From positions 2,108,001-2,172,000 of the forward strand of contig JACCLO010000009.1 of NCBI GenBank assembly GCA_029448655.1: DNA of 64,000 bases, given 5' to 3'. Numbering within the stretch: position 1 is the stretch's first letter; every line of letters starts with the position of its first letter. The notes beneath the pieces were generated by a model. It worked only from the letters and a program-made list of their open reading frames with translations. It was not told where the DNA came from and made no database searches. The position numbers and the translations under genes are program-made. Shown here piece after piece: positions 21,229 to 32,989 of this stretch. The stretch is from Wolfiporia cocos. Lineage: Eukaryota > Basidiomycota > Agaricomycetes > Polyporales > Phaeolaceae.

Positions 21229-22494
21229 ATGTCTGCTCCGTCTGACTTCACTCCCCGTGTTGCACTCGTCACAGGCGCCGCCCAAGGTCTCGGGCTGAGC
21301 ATCGTGCTTCGCCTCGCGGATGACGGACTCGACGTCGCCGTGAACGATATCCTAGCTAAGACTGCCGAGTTGAACGCTGTTGTCGCGCAGATCGTGAGCA
21401 AGGGAAGGCGCGCGCTCGCGGTGCCAGGCGATGTTGCGAATGAGGCGGACGTCAAGCGCATAGTGGACGAGACAGTCTCTGCGCTTGGCGGGCTGGACGT
21501 GGTGAGCCCACACATCACCTGTGCGCTGGGAGATAAGCTCCGTGAAATGCTAACTCGATCGACAACGTAACAACAAGATGGTGGGGAATGCGGGAATTGC
21601 GATACACAAGACCTTCCTGGAGAGTGCGTACCCGGGCTTCTGCCGAGCTCCGGCTGGGAAATGGACATAGCTGATAGCTGGCTGAGTAGCGACGACGGAA
21701 GAGTGGGACCGCATCAACAACATTAATCTGCGCGGCTTGATGTTCTGTTACAAGTATGCGGCACTACAGATGATCAAGCAGGGACGCGGAGGCAGGATCT
21801 TGGGTATGTTAGACGGCTTGCCCTGATGTTTTTCTCACCCGTAGGATGCACTGGACAGGGGCGAGTTCACAGGCCGGCAAGTCGGGTACGTGAGGGTATG
21901 CTCGCGCTGTTATCGAAGGGTCAAGGATAAACTTGCCCAGGGGCAACGAACCTGTCCGCATATAGCGCCACCAAATTCGCTGTGCGTGGCCTCACTCAAA
22001 GCCTCGGTATGTCACGTAGCTTCCAGCTTTCCCTGCGAACTTGTCTCACGGTATCTTTGTGTGCACGAAGCACTGGAGCTCGCGCCACACAACATTACCG
22101 TGAACGCGTACGCACCGGGCTTCATTATCACCGCTCTGGGTGAGTGACAGGCATTCCTGTACTAAAGGACGTGAACTGATACCCCCTTCCAGCTTACCAT
22201 CCCGACGACGAGCGGAATGGACTGAGGCCCGGAACTACAATCAAGAAGGTAGTACGCGCTTTGTGATCAAGGCTAGCTGAAGTTGATGAGGATACACTGT
22301 GGTTAGATGTTCGGCCTTCCTGAAGATGCCCCTGAGGCCGGACCAGACACCATCGCAAGCATAGTATCCTATCTTGCGAAACCAGAAGCGTTCTTCATCA
22401 CAGGTATTCTTCGACCTTCAATTTATGAGAGATTATTCTCATTTGCCAAATAGGGCAGACCATTTTGGTGAACGGCGGGCTTCGGTTCGATTGA
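21229..22494 (+). CDS. Short-chain dehydrogenase/reductase (acetoin/diacetyl reductase-like)
   Basis: Nine exons (21229-21501, 21578-21623, 21687-21803, 21859-21885, 21941-22006, 22071-22139, 22193-22248, 22307-22403, 22454-22494) encode 263 residues. The classical SDR features are TGAAQGLG (NAD(P) binding), GNAGIA, the catalytic Ser in ILGASSQAG, and YSATK (Tyr and Lys of the active site), followed by NAYAPGFI and a C-terminal ITGQTILVNGGLRF. The sequence is closest in style to the meso-2,3-butanediol/diacetyl reductase group, but the substrate cannot be fixed from sequence alone. All introns are GT-AG and short. It starts 301 bp downstream of uS7m in the same direction and is convergent with HMG-CoA reductase. 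Confidence 0.87.
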
Positions 22495-22745
22495 GGCACT
22501 TGCGCGCACATGAGATCCAGGGTACAATGCTCCATTGGTACTTTTACCCACCCGACTAGCTGCGTCGACTATGGTACGTATTTACAGGGGATATAGTGAT
22601 TAGTCCGTCTATCGAAGCATGAATGTGTGTTTGCTAATAAGTACAGGATGACGCGAACAACGCGCAAGGAGGCGCGTAAATGAGCAAGGGATGCAAGCGC
22701 AGAACGAAAGCAAGCGCATGGATGAGCAGTACAACAAACACAGCA

Positions 22746-25700
22746 TCACGTCTTGGAGTCGACCACATATCCCGCGGGCGCTGGTGTTGATGAGCCCGTA
22801 GTCATGGGTGTGATGACGCCGAAGACGCCACTAGCAGGAGAGGCAAGGCCAGGGGTCACTGGCCGCGAAACCGCTGGGGTGTTCGCTTGCGTGTTGGCTT
22901 GTGATCGGTTGTGTGCCATGTGGGCACGGACGAGGTGGCCGGCAGCGAGAGCACTCATGAGAGACAGCTCGCCTGCCATGACGGCAGACGCGATGATGCG
23001 TGCGAGCTGCTGGGCGTTCTGGCCGGGGTTGGTCTGGTGGGCACCCTTGACACCAAGCATTTCGAGCACAGCTTGTTGGGGTGCAAGAACGGTACCACCG
23101 CCGACGGTGCCGACCTCGATACATGGCATAGTGACGGTCATAAGGAGGTCCTCGCCGCCGTTAGTTCTGCGCAAGAATCAGCTTTTGGATGCAGTAGAAT
23201 ATATCGTAGCAACTCACGGTTCCATCAACGTCATGCATTGCGAGCTCTCAACGTTCTGCGCAGGGTCCTGGCCAGTAGCCAAGAAGACCGCAGTCAAGAT
23301 GTTCGCAGCGTGTGCATTGAATCCACCCACGGAACCGGCCATCGCACTACCGACCAAGTTCTTCTTCGTGTTGAGGTTGCAGAGCGCCTCAATGGTCGTC
23401 TTGAGCACCGACTTCACAATCTTGCCTGGGACGACGGCCTCTGCGACGATGCTCTTGCCTCGGCCCTCAATCCAGTTAATCGCAGCAGGCTTCTTGTCGG
23501 TGCAGTAATTGCCAGAAAGCGCGAGAACAACCATCTCAGGGAACTCCTTCGACATCGTCTCGAGCGCCTTCTCCGTCGCCTTCGAAATCATGTTCATGCC
23601 CATGGCATCACCGGTGCGTGTGGCGAAGCGGACGAAGAGCGTCCGACCGGCCATGGCACACTTGATGTTCTGCAGCTTCGCGAAACGCGAGGTCGACTCG
23701 AACGCCTCCTTGACAATAGCGTAGCCCTCAGGCGACTCGACCCATGCCTTGGCCTGGGCAGCGAGCACGATCGTAGGGAAGTCAATCGCAGGTCCGCGCG
23801 TCATGCCGTCATACGTGAGCACGGTGGTAACGCCTCCACCAGCGTTCAGCGCCTTGCAGCCGCGAGAAGTCGAAGCGACCAAAGTACCCTCCGCAGTTGC
23901 CATTGGGATGGGGAAGAGCTCGCCATCGACCTTCAGGGGACCAGCGATACCAAGGGGGAGGGGTATGTAACCAATGACGTTCTCACAGCATGCGCCCATC
24001 ACACGGGAATAGTCGTAGTGCGACATGGGCACGTCCGATGTCTCAAGTGTCTTCGTCTTCGATGCACGAGCTGATGCAAATGCAGTTAGCAATATGAAAG
24101 GTCACAGATATGCAGATGCTGTGGACTCACAGATCAAAGCACGACGAACAAGGACAGCCCGCTCGAGATCTCCAAGCACCTTCTCCAGCGCGTACGGCGC
24201 GATCTTGCCATTCTGCGCGAGCATGATGACTTCCTCATCTGTCAGCAGCGAGAGCGCAATCGACACGGGGCGCGGGCCGTTCTCGAACATGTCGATGCAC
24301 TCCTCGAGCGTGCGCATGCCATCGCGGCGCGATACCTTGAGGTCGCCAGACTCGGTGTCGCTCGACGGCAGCGACTCGCGCGGGGTGGGCAGCGGGCGCC
24401 CTGCGGCCTGACGAAGCTTAATGTCTACAGTCTCCAAGTCCAAGTTCAGCGGGGCGCTCATGACCGGGCGCCGGACCTCCTGGCGCTGGACTTCCTGACG
24501 CTGGACTTCCGGACGCTGAATTTCCTGCGCCTGCACAGGCGCCACTACCTCGGGCGCCACTGAGGCCATCACCACCGGTGCAGCCGGCGCATGCTGCTCC
24601 TCTTCCTCTTCCCTGTCTTCCTTCTCCGGGCGGACGCGCGAGCGGACCCTGGAGCGGAAGCGCACGCCCTTGTCCCGGACGGCCTTCATCGCCGCGAGCC
24701 CAGAGCCGGCCGCGATGCCCCTGAGGAGATACCCGTTGAGCGCGACGCTTAGCGAAAGCAGGACGACGATCCATTTCGACAGGACCGGGTCGCCGACGAG
24801 GCTCGACCAGCCCGACATGAAGTCCTCGAGCGCCTCCGTCTTGGAGGCGGAGGGCGCGATCGCGGGCACGACGCGCAGGTACACCGGCGGCGCTACCTTC
24901 ACGATCAGCTCGGGCTCGGCGAGTTCGCCGGGCGTGGTGCCCGCGTGCTCGGCGGCTGCGAGCGCGGCGAGGACGCTCGAGATCGCGGGGCTGGTGATGT
25001 CGACGAGGGGGGCGGGCGGGAGTGCGCCCGCCGCGGTGCGCACGGAGTGCTTGTGGTGCCGGCCAGCGGTGCTGGCAGGCGTGAGCGTGGTGCAGAAGTT
25101 GAGAATATGGAGTGTCAGGAAAGAGGCGATCTAGTGGGCGAAGAGCGGTTAATCTATCATCTTCCCAGCTTCCACCGTGCTATATCAGATACTCACGAGA
25201 AGCAGCTTCAGTCTGTGCATCGGGTTCTCGTCCGCAGGGTGCGCCTTTCCGCCGTGTGTCTCGGGCAGAAGGGACCCCTTGACGCCGAGGACGGCGGCAG
25301 AGAGCCTCTCGCGGAGGTTTCTTGGGGTGGTGTCCAGCTTGTACGACTTGGCCAGTGCAGGGCGCACGGAGGCGCCAGAGGAGGTAACGACAGTGGTAGT
25401 GCGCGAGCGGGACATTTCGCGGACCATCTTGACACGGCGGACCTGGTGAAAGAGCACAATTGCCGTCAGCCATCGCGACGAGGACAATTGCCATGACCCG
25501 AGCCGGAGTGGCTTCCAGCTCAGGAGCACAAGAAAGGCATGTGATACGAGCAGCTGTACGATGCGGTGGCGATGACATAGACGTGACAGCATGACATGCG
25601 TCACGCGCGTGTGACCGTCTCCGGGAGGCACTACACTCGGGTCAGGGAATGGAGAGACGCACCTCGACCATGATAGACAGAACCGCACAGTAGAATGTGC

Positions 25701-26982
25701 ACAGCGTGAAGCAGTCCATCGCAAGCGCGACCGCAGCGACGGCACAGAATTCCTTAAGGCCGCCGACGCCACTGTAGACGCCGACGACGAGGACGAGGAT
25801 CTCAAGCGCGTAGTCGCGGAGGATGACGTTCCCGACGCGGTCGAGCGCCTCGAGGACGATTTCGCCCGCGGACTTCATGCGCCCGTCCTCGGTGGGCTTG
25901 AGCGTCTGCGGGTGCGCGAGCACGGCACGCGCAAGGCGGAGCGGCTTGTCGAAGCCGACGGTACACACAAGGAACGGAAGAGCCTCGGTGAGCGCAATGA
26001 GGTCGAGCGGGATTTCAAGGTAGCGGCAGAGCGGGAGTGTGAAGAGGAAGCTCGTGAGTGACGAGGAGAAAATGCCGGTGGACAGCCAGAAGTTGGAGCC
26101 GAGCGCGCGCGAGGAGAGCCAGAGGCGGAGGAACGTCGCATGCATGAGGATGTATCCGAGCAGCACGACGATGATGTCGAGCGAGTCCGCTTTCTGTATG
26201 CGGGTTAGTCCGTAGCTTATTGTCTATGCGTAATTGTCCTACCTTGGCGAGCTCCCAGAAGCGCACGAACGTTGCGCGCAGAGCATATGCGACCCATTTG
26301 CTACTCTTCATCTCGCCAATGGTCTCCTCTCGCTTCGCCTCCTGCAGGTCATACTCCACACTGTCGACGGTGATGGACTTGACCTGCCGCAGCGCGGACA
26401 GCCAGTCCTCGCGAGCGCCGGGGACGAACGAGAGAGTGAGCACGGCAGACGCCGAGTCAGATGACCTCGAGACAAAGCAGGGCACAGACGAGAGGTTCGA
26501 TGAGGGATAGTAGCATACAGTCGCATACGGCTCGCCGGAGAGGCCTGTAAGCTGGGAGGGGAGGTGCTCGGTGATTTCTGAGACAACAGCGGAGTGTTTG
26601 GGCGCGAGTTCGGGCATTGCCTGCAGACACGGTCACGTCAGCGCGTGCGTGCGAAATGCGGCCGAGGAAAATACTGCACCGTCTTCTTCGTGTCGTCTAG
26701 CTTGAAGACAATCTGCTGCAGCTCCATCGCCTTCACGCCATCCTGGGGCCGCTTCCACGCCTCTGCCCAGTCACGCTGGCTCACGGTGATCCACTTGCTG
26801 TCGCTCAGGCGGGCGTGTGCGGGTCGGACATTAGTCGGGTAGGTCGGCGCGAAGAACGAGGAGTGCTTGATCCCGGAAAGGATGTGGAAATACGCTAGCG
26901 TGGCGAGCACGAAGACGAACACGATCGTCTCGATAGGGTAGAAAACGTTGTGCCGGGCGAACGGCCGCACGAGAGCGCGCAT
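22746..26982 (-). CDS. HMG1: HMG-CoA reductase (ergosterol/mevalonate pathway)
   Basis: Seven exons (26982-26680, 26620-26243, 26193-25663, 25442-25197, 25130-24131, 24070-23218, 23166-22746) encode about 1243 residues. The enzyme reduces HMG-CoA to mevalonate with NADPH at the ER membrane. The N-terminal half starts [20 protein letters not shown] and contains a luminal domain and a multi-pass sterol-sensing region ([24 protein letters not shown]). A linker rich in Glu and Gln repeats leads to the catalytic domain with [65 protein letters not shown] and the catalytic His in [14 protein letters not shown] Pro/Ser/Thr-rich tail follows. All catalytic motifs are intact. The fourth intron from the 3' end (25443-25662) is 220 bases, four times the others. 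The long plus-strand frames opposite it are shadows. Confidence 0.93.
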
Positions 26983-27066
26983 GATGGCGCAAAGGATCCG
27001 GCGTCGGACGTGGATTAAAAGTGATGGGTACTGATTACCAGGGCGTTGCGTTCTGTGCAGCGGAAA

Positions 27067-27072
27067 TATATA
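27067..27072 (-). promoter_or_regulatory. TATA box candidate for HMG-CoA reductase
   Basis: TATATA on the minus strand, 85 bases upstream of the predicted start codon. No other promoter element is clear. Confidence 0.4.
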
Positions 27073-30000
27073 GGCACGCTCTGCACACACGACAGGACAT
27101 CAGTGATATGGTTCCACGTCGTGAGGACAAGCGAGCGCTGCGGCATTAGAACTCACCTAACGGCTGGATGCCTAGGATGGTCTATCGGCAGCAAACGCGG
27201 TGTGCTGCAGCCCGTGGACGACTGGCGACACGACGGTCAGAGATGAAGCGAAAGGAGAGGAAGGGGACCGGTTGGCGGGGAAGGGGTATCCAGGGATAAA
27301 TAATATTTCGACACGCCGCCCTGGTCGAACGACTTTCCCAAGCGCCCATCCTGTCATCGCCTTTTCTGGACAAGCACCATCTCGCACGACGGTGGCGTCC
27401 TTCCGCCCGCTCGTCATTTACTCGGCAAGTGGCCTTTCCTACTCCGGCGAGATAAATCTATATCTCGACAATTGTCTTGTTGCGAGAATGCAGCAAGGAT
27501 CGACTGCTCTCGCTGTGTAACGGTGTGACAATATTCCTGTTATTGTTGCTCCATTCCCGCAGGTTCCGGGCCTGCATGCATAGGTTTGATCTCACACACG
27601 CTTCAGCTCAAGGCTGCGCGATATCAGTGTCTGACAGGTGGATATAGCCGCTCTTCAATGAAACCTTACGACATTCCCAACTCGTCCATCTCAGTGGTCT
27701 CCCACTACACAGAGCGCCAAGTATTTATCATGTCACCCCATAGGGTCCTGCGCCTCCGAACCAGCTAACGAACATCGACTGACACTGTCCTGGCTACTGA
27801 TGCATTCGCTGATATCGATAGGCCATCGAGCAGCTATCTGTTCCGTGACATCCGCGAATAGAAACACGCAAAGTCTCACCGCTCCTCGCGAATTTGCATG
27901 ATACGCCGGGAGACGTGCGGATGACACCGTGCGGGTCCAGTTCCTTGCGAGGGTATATCGCCCACAATGATTTCCAAGGCATTTGTGATGCGCGGCGGTT
28001 GACCGGCCAGGGACCATCCGCTCGCTCCTTTAGTCTGCCACCCCTCTGGAGAAACATTGTATTCACCCCATGTTCAGTTGCTCCGCGTCGATGGCCACTT
28101 GACAAGCCTGGGCGTCGAGGTCCGCGACGTCAAGATCCCGGAGCGCCCGCAACAACGGCCGTCGGAGCTCAGCACGTCCGATGTTCTGTGGGATGTGGGA
28201 GCAATACGCAGAAGTCCGCAGATCCGACTGTCCACCTCCTGCAGCGAATCGGCTCGTGCGCTCTTCTGCAGCCTATCGGCCCGCGCCGGCCATCTGTCCT
28301 GAGTGATCTTCACGTTCAATACGGGTTTGCTGGCTCACTAGCATCTGCCACTCGCTAAGGTCCGACACTGGCCCTGGGAAGAGAAGGCCAGGCGGGGAAG
28401 TAAGCACTGCATCATGGAGCTGAGCTGCATCGCAGCCGCAGCTCTTGACGGCGAAGCTTGCCCTACTATTCTATATTTTGAGCCTCGAGCAATGACCGCA
28501 TGAAAGCACACTACGCATCAACACCTCCCGCGACGCAAGCTACATTCCAGTCAACTCTGACGCATCACTCACCCCGCGACCTCACGACTGCGTCGCGAGT
28601 GCGGAGATTCGCTCGACCTGGGCCTCTTATTCTCGGTAAAATCATGGCGCGTCCCCACTCTCACGATGCGCCTTCGCTCGCTCTCCGAGCCCCATCCGCC
28701 TAGCCCGCACGAAATGACTGATCCAGCCGCACACTCGCCACGCTCACGCACGCCACTGAATAGCCAGCGCTGCCGTCAGCGGTGCCCCGCGCGCGTGCCT
28801 GGCACTGCATCTTTGCACCAGAAGTTCACGGCACCTCCGTCCTACCAGCGAACCAGCACCCAGGCCGTGGCCGCGAAGCCCGGCGTGCTGCATCCGGACG
28901 ACTGCCGTCCTGCGCGGGCGTCCGCGAGGGCTCCGCCCAAGCCGACACGGGGATGCGCCCGATGTGCTCCTCGAGGACGCCGCTTGCCCGCCCGGACTTC
29001 TCATGAGCGTGAGTAGTGATGTTCGCCGCTGCCGCGTGTCAATTTGGCGCCTTGGGATGTCCCGCTGCCCAACGGGGCCGTCTGCGAGTGATAATCGGCA
29101 TCTCTTTCCCCTAACGCTTCCCAGTGCCACATAATGTCCGCCCGTCTTCTCTGTCCATCTGTCCCTGCTCCACTCGCCGATTCTGTTATTTAGTACGGGT
29201 CAAACGTCCCCGCTTCTTTCAGGCACGGCTATGTCGCAAGCAGCATGTATCAGGCTTCCTTGTTTACCTCGCTCTCCCATTACGAATCGTCGCTTGTTAC
29301 GCGGCTGAACACGTTCCTTGTGACAGCGCGCGTGTCGTGGTTTAGAGCTGCACGCACATGCGGGCTTGGGACGAATTACAATATCGCGTTTGCCGAGACT
29401 ACTATGTCCGCGGACGGGCGTGAGGGTGCACGTTGGAACGTAGCACCACCAGTCGACCGGCGCGATATCTCCTTGCTTGCGCAGGAGAGGTGAGCTGTCT
29501 ATCGAGCTCCCGGCACAAGTCTTGACCGGAAGATCGCTCATAGTCTCCGATCATAGATCAGGCTTGCGAAATTAGTGACAGCGGAGATTGCAGCAGTGTA
29601 CCCATACAAGCAGAGCCGCACGGCTCCATCACATCCGATCCTCGCGCGACGGCAGCACGTCGAGGGTCGAAACTCTGATGGTGCTCGCATCCCTGCAGAT
29701 CCAAGTTACATTCCCGACGCGATCACCTGAGGAAGGCTGATTCATGTTCCGTTCCGGAATGCTCTCATTGTGAACTGATCACACGAGCAGACGATGACAG
29801 GTATCTTGTCGTCGATACCGATGTACATGCGATTGCACGCCAGGATCAAGGACTGCGAAGATGTCGTTGCAATTCAATGCATCATTACTCGGGCTGTGCT
29901 GCATTGCATGCATCGGCATCACTGGCAATGCAAGGTATTGAGCAGATGCTCTCTTTATCTTGCTGCTTGCCTGATTCTGTTAGGAGCCTACGACGCACTC

Positions 30001-31851
30001 GACCCCGCATTGCAGCCCCATTCTAAACAGGTTCTCATGTTCCTATAGGTGCTTTAGCTGTTGATTTGCTCATTCCCGAATATCGACTGTGAGTAAATAT
30101 AGAGTGAGGGCACTCGCTGTTGAGGATTTATTTGTTGTCCTGCGCTGCAAAGACGGCGTTGTTGACGATTGGACGACGATGTGTGCGTTCAGCCTGAGGC
30201 CTGATGCTTGGCCTGATGCTTGGTCGATGGTCCCCTGCTCAGCTGATCGCACAATGACGCATAACTATGCGTAGTTCAGCCTGCGTCTGCGGCTCATTGT
30301 GGGCGCAATGACAAGATCACATTCACTACGTAGAATGGTGAGACGCCACAATGAACGTTGTTGTGATGCATACATCCCCACTACCACTATCTGATCGGAT
30401 CGTCACGCCGCGGGCCATCTTATCAATCTTATCCTACATACCATACATGACGACGCTGTGCATTGAATCCCCATCTGCAAGCTGCCTCCGAATTTTGTAG
30501 ACCTCGGATATCCGAGTTTATAAAACTGAAAATTAGCGCTGAATGACCACCTTCGCTTCTTACGTTCGTCAGCTAAGAGATTGGAGAAGGGCGTGTCCGC
30601 ACAACTGTCCGTGTATCCAATTATCAATCGGTCGATGAGATTAGAGACTATCATTCGATGAGACATGTAAATCAAATTGATTGTGCGCATCCTTCCCGGT
30701 ACTGCCTTTGTATATTCTACAGCATCCTCTGCCTTCTCATAAGGTGAAGTCGTAAATGGCTTCCGATATGTGGTTACTTCTAGCCATGTCCTCCAATGAA
30801 ATCCAATGCGCGAAATCAGATGTCTGACTATCAGCGCAATTATACTACCAAACGGCGCCAAGAAACTAATGATCGCGACGCGTATCTTTCTCACTGCATA
30901 GCTAAGATGCTATATTGCATCCTTGAGAAGGAGGTCACGAAATTGAAGGCTCGCCCCCGCCGCCCCCGACGCGTCGGCCCCATTTGACAGCGCAACCTGG
31001 CCTAGCGCACGTCAATTACCACCACCATCGCGTGGCGGCTGCACAGTGTACACGTGCGGCGACGGTGCATCAAGCGGAATGGCTGCAACAGCGAGTCGAC
31101 GATGGGCGATGGGTGACGGCGCGCCGACGACACGGGTTGACGCGCTCTGCTGGCGTTGGATGGCGCGCGCTCTTTGGTAGACGACATTGCTAGGACGAAA
31201 TACGCGTCACCAATGCCCGCCAATGTCCAAACCCCAGGGAACCCCCTGGAACTGTTTGGCATATGCCGAGTTTCATTCTGTCATTCCAGTGTTCAGAGCG
31301 AAACTCGCACCACTGCAGGCGGCTCAAATGCCATGGCGATGTGCTAGCAAAAGTCATCGTCTCTCCGGATGCTGTTCTCCTCACTCGAATTTTATTATCT
31401 TGACATCCTAGCATAGTTGGCCTTCTCAATTTGACCTGTGCCGACAAAAATCGGCTTCTCTTCAGGCGTTGTTCTACTTGCTCAAATATATACATAAGCT
31501 TGGGGAGTCTCATGTAAAACAGCCCACTGTATGTGTTTACTCTGGATCTATGGAGGCTGTAAGTTAACCTGTCACGGAAAATTAAAATCACATGAAGACC
31601 CTACACGATTACACAACGGGTATCACCCCCAACGCCTCAAACCGTTAGACTACAGGTCGGTAAACGCAAGATAAATGCTCGGACTCCCGGGCACCGAAAC
31701 AGATGCTGGGACATTTGAGAATATGCGAGGGAGCGTGGTTTTGGGAACAGTTGTGAGGAGAATGCGTGGCGTCAGTGTGAAACACTAGTAGTTTGGATCA
31801 GTATCATGGGAATAAATGGCGCACATCTGCGCCACTCGTCCTGCTTATTCA
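27073..31851. other. 4.8-kb stretch without a supported gene
   Basis: Open frames here are short, overlap each other on both strands, and show no family motifs or convincing splice chains. 28380-29200 is GC-rich (CGC/CCG-rich) and 30400-31000 AT-richer. The 163-residue frame on the minus strand at 30403-30894 has no recognisable domain and I do not call it. No tRNA, tandem repeat or terminal-repeat element was recognised. Confidence 0.35.
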
Positions 31852-31856
31852 TCAAG

Positions 31857-32227
31857 TGTCACAAGCCGATTTTCTCCAACTTGCTTGCGACTAGAGACAA
31901 CCCTTATCTTATCTAAGCACGCGCCTATACATCACGTGCAAGGACCCCGAACACCCCACACGTGCCTACACAGACCCCGGACACCCTTGATGTGGCTCTA
32001 CACCTACGATAGGATTTACCATACTCTAAACGGTCTATCAACTTACGTAATACTGTATAGTAGCCAAACATGTACAAACAGCCTACAAGCATATATACCA
32101 GCCAGACGAGCAGGGAGCACCCCAGACTCGTCTTGGCCTTTGTTGCCTTGAGTAGCCTCAGACTAGGAATACGCTTCCACGCGAGTAATATTCCCCTGAG
32201 TAGTTGCTTGAGATAGCGCTTGTGTCA
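31857..32227 (+). repeat. 5' LTR of the chromovirus
   Basis: 371 bp, TGTCACAAGC...GCTTGTGTCA. It differs from the 3' LTR at two positions near base 63-66 (GCACGCGCC versus GCGCGTGCC) and one in CCAGACTCG versus CCAGAATCG. Confidence 0.95.
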
Positions 32228-32989
32228 TAAGACGAGTCTCCTCCCCGTTCTGAGTTCATTCCAGAACAACCCCGGCGCACTAGGGGCAAAGTGCATTGTT
32301 TCTTTGCCCTCGAGTTGACTTCGGTCGATTCGGGTGTTAAACTCTTATCCTCCCGTATCCCAGGGACAAGGGAACAGGGTTCTGGGGGAATACACTTGTG
32401 AACAGCGTGTAGGGGACCTCTCCTACCGTTGCTTCTAAGCTACTGGGCCACCGTCGTGCAACGCGGCGTAAAGGCTTTGGGTTACATCCCCACCGTAGTA
32501 ATTGTGCACCCGACGCGAAATAATCAAAGGCGTTAAGGGGCCCTACGGCAGACTACAGAGGCACTGGGCACCTATTTACGCGCATTACCGCGCCGACTAT
32601 ACGGGCATTACCGCCCCCCCGTTACTATACAACCCAGCGCCCCACCAGGCGGCTGAAGAGGCGCGACACAGCCTATCCATACGGCCACTTGGCCCAAATA
32701 CGATAATTTTTAGACCCTCCATCCCAAGGGTTTAGATCCCGTGCCCCCGGTATCCCGAATTAGCTTCGGGGCTGGACGAGGTTTCGGAGGCAGAGATTAC
32801 TTGCCGGCCTTGGGCTGAAAACCCCTTGGCGTTTCTTGGCGCACCTCCGAAAAGAGGTGGTCTCTGAATAGAGTGGAAAGACAGTTTCTAGTTACCACCC
32901 CAATCGTAGCTATAGGCTGATCCACAGTGGGCGGGTAGCGCTGTCTTTCGCGACTCTACATTTCATACATACGCATTTCTTACAATACA
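32228..32989 (+). other. Leader of the chromovirus
   Basis: 762 bp between the 5' LTR and the polyprotein ATG. It is expected to hold the primer-binding and packaging signals. No match to a tRNA 3' end was recognised next to the LTR, so a self-priming mechanism or an unusual primer is possible. Confidence 0.5.

Noticed and set aside
22911..24074. 387-codon open frame on the plus strand
   Set aside because: It lies opposite the conserved catalytic exon of HMG-CoA reductase and is a by-product of its codon usage; it has no domain features.
30403..30894. 163-codon minus-strand frame
   Set aside because: No recognisable domain, no splice context, and a hydrophobic start followed by unbiased sequence; likely chance in AT-richer DNA.
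31600..31690. Possible tRNA gene on the minus strand (GTAGTCTAACGGTTTGAGG)
   Set aside because: There is no B-box (GGTTCGAATCC) and the arms do not pair.
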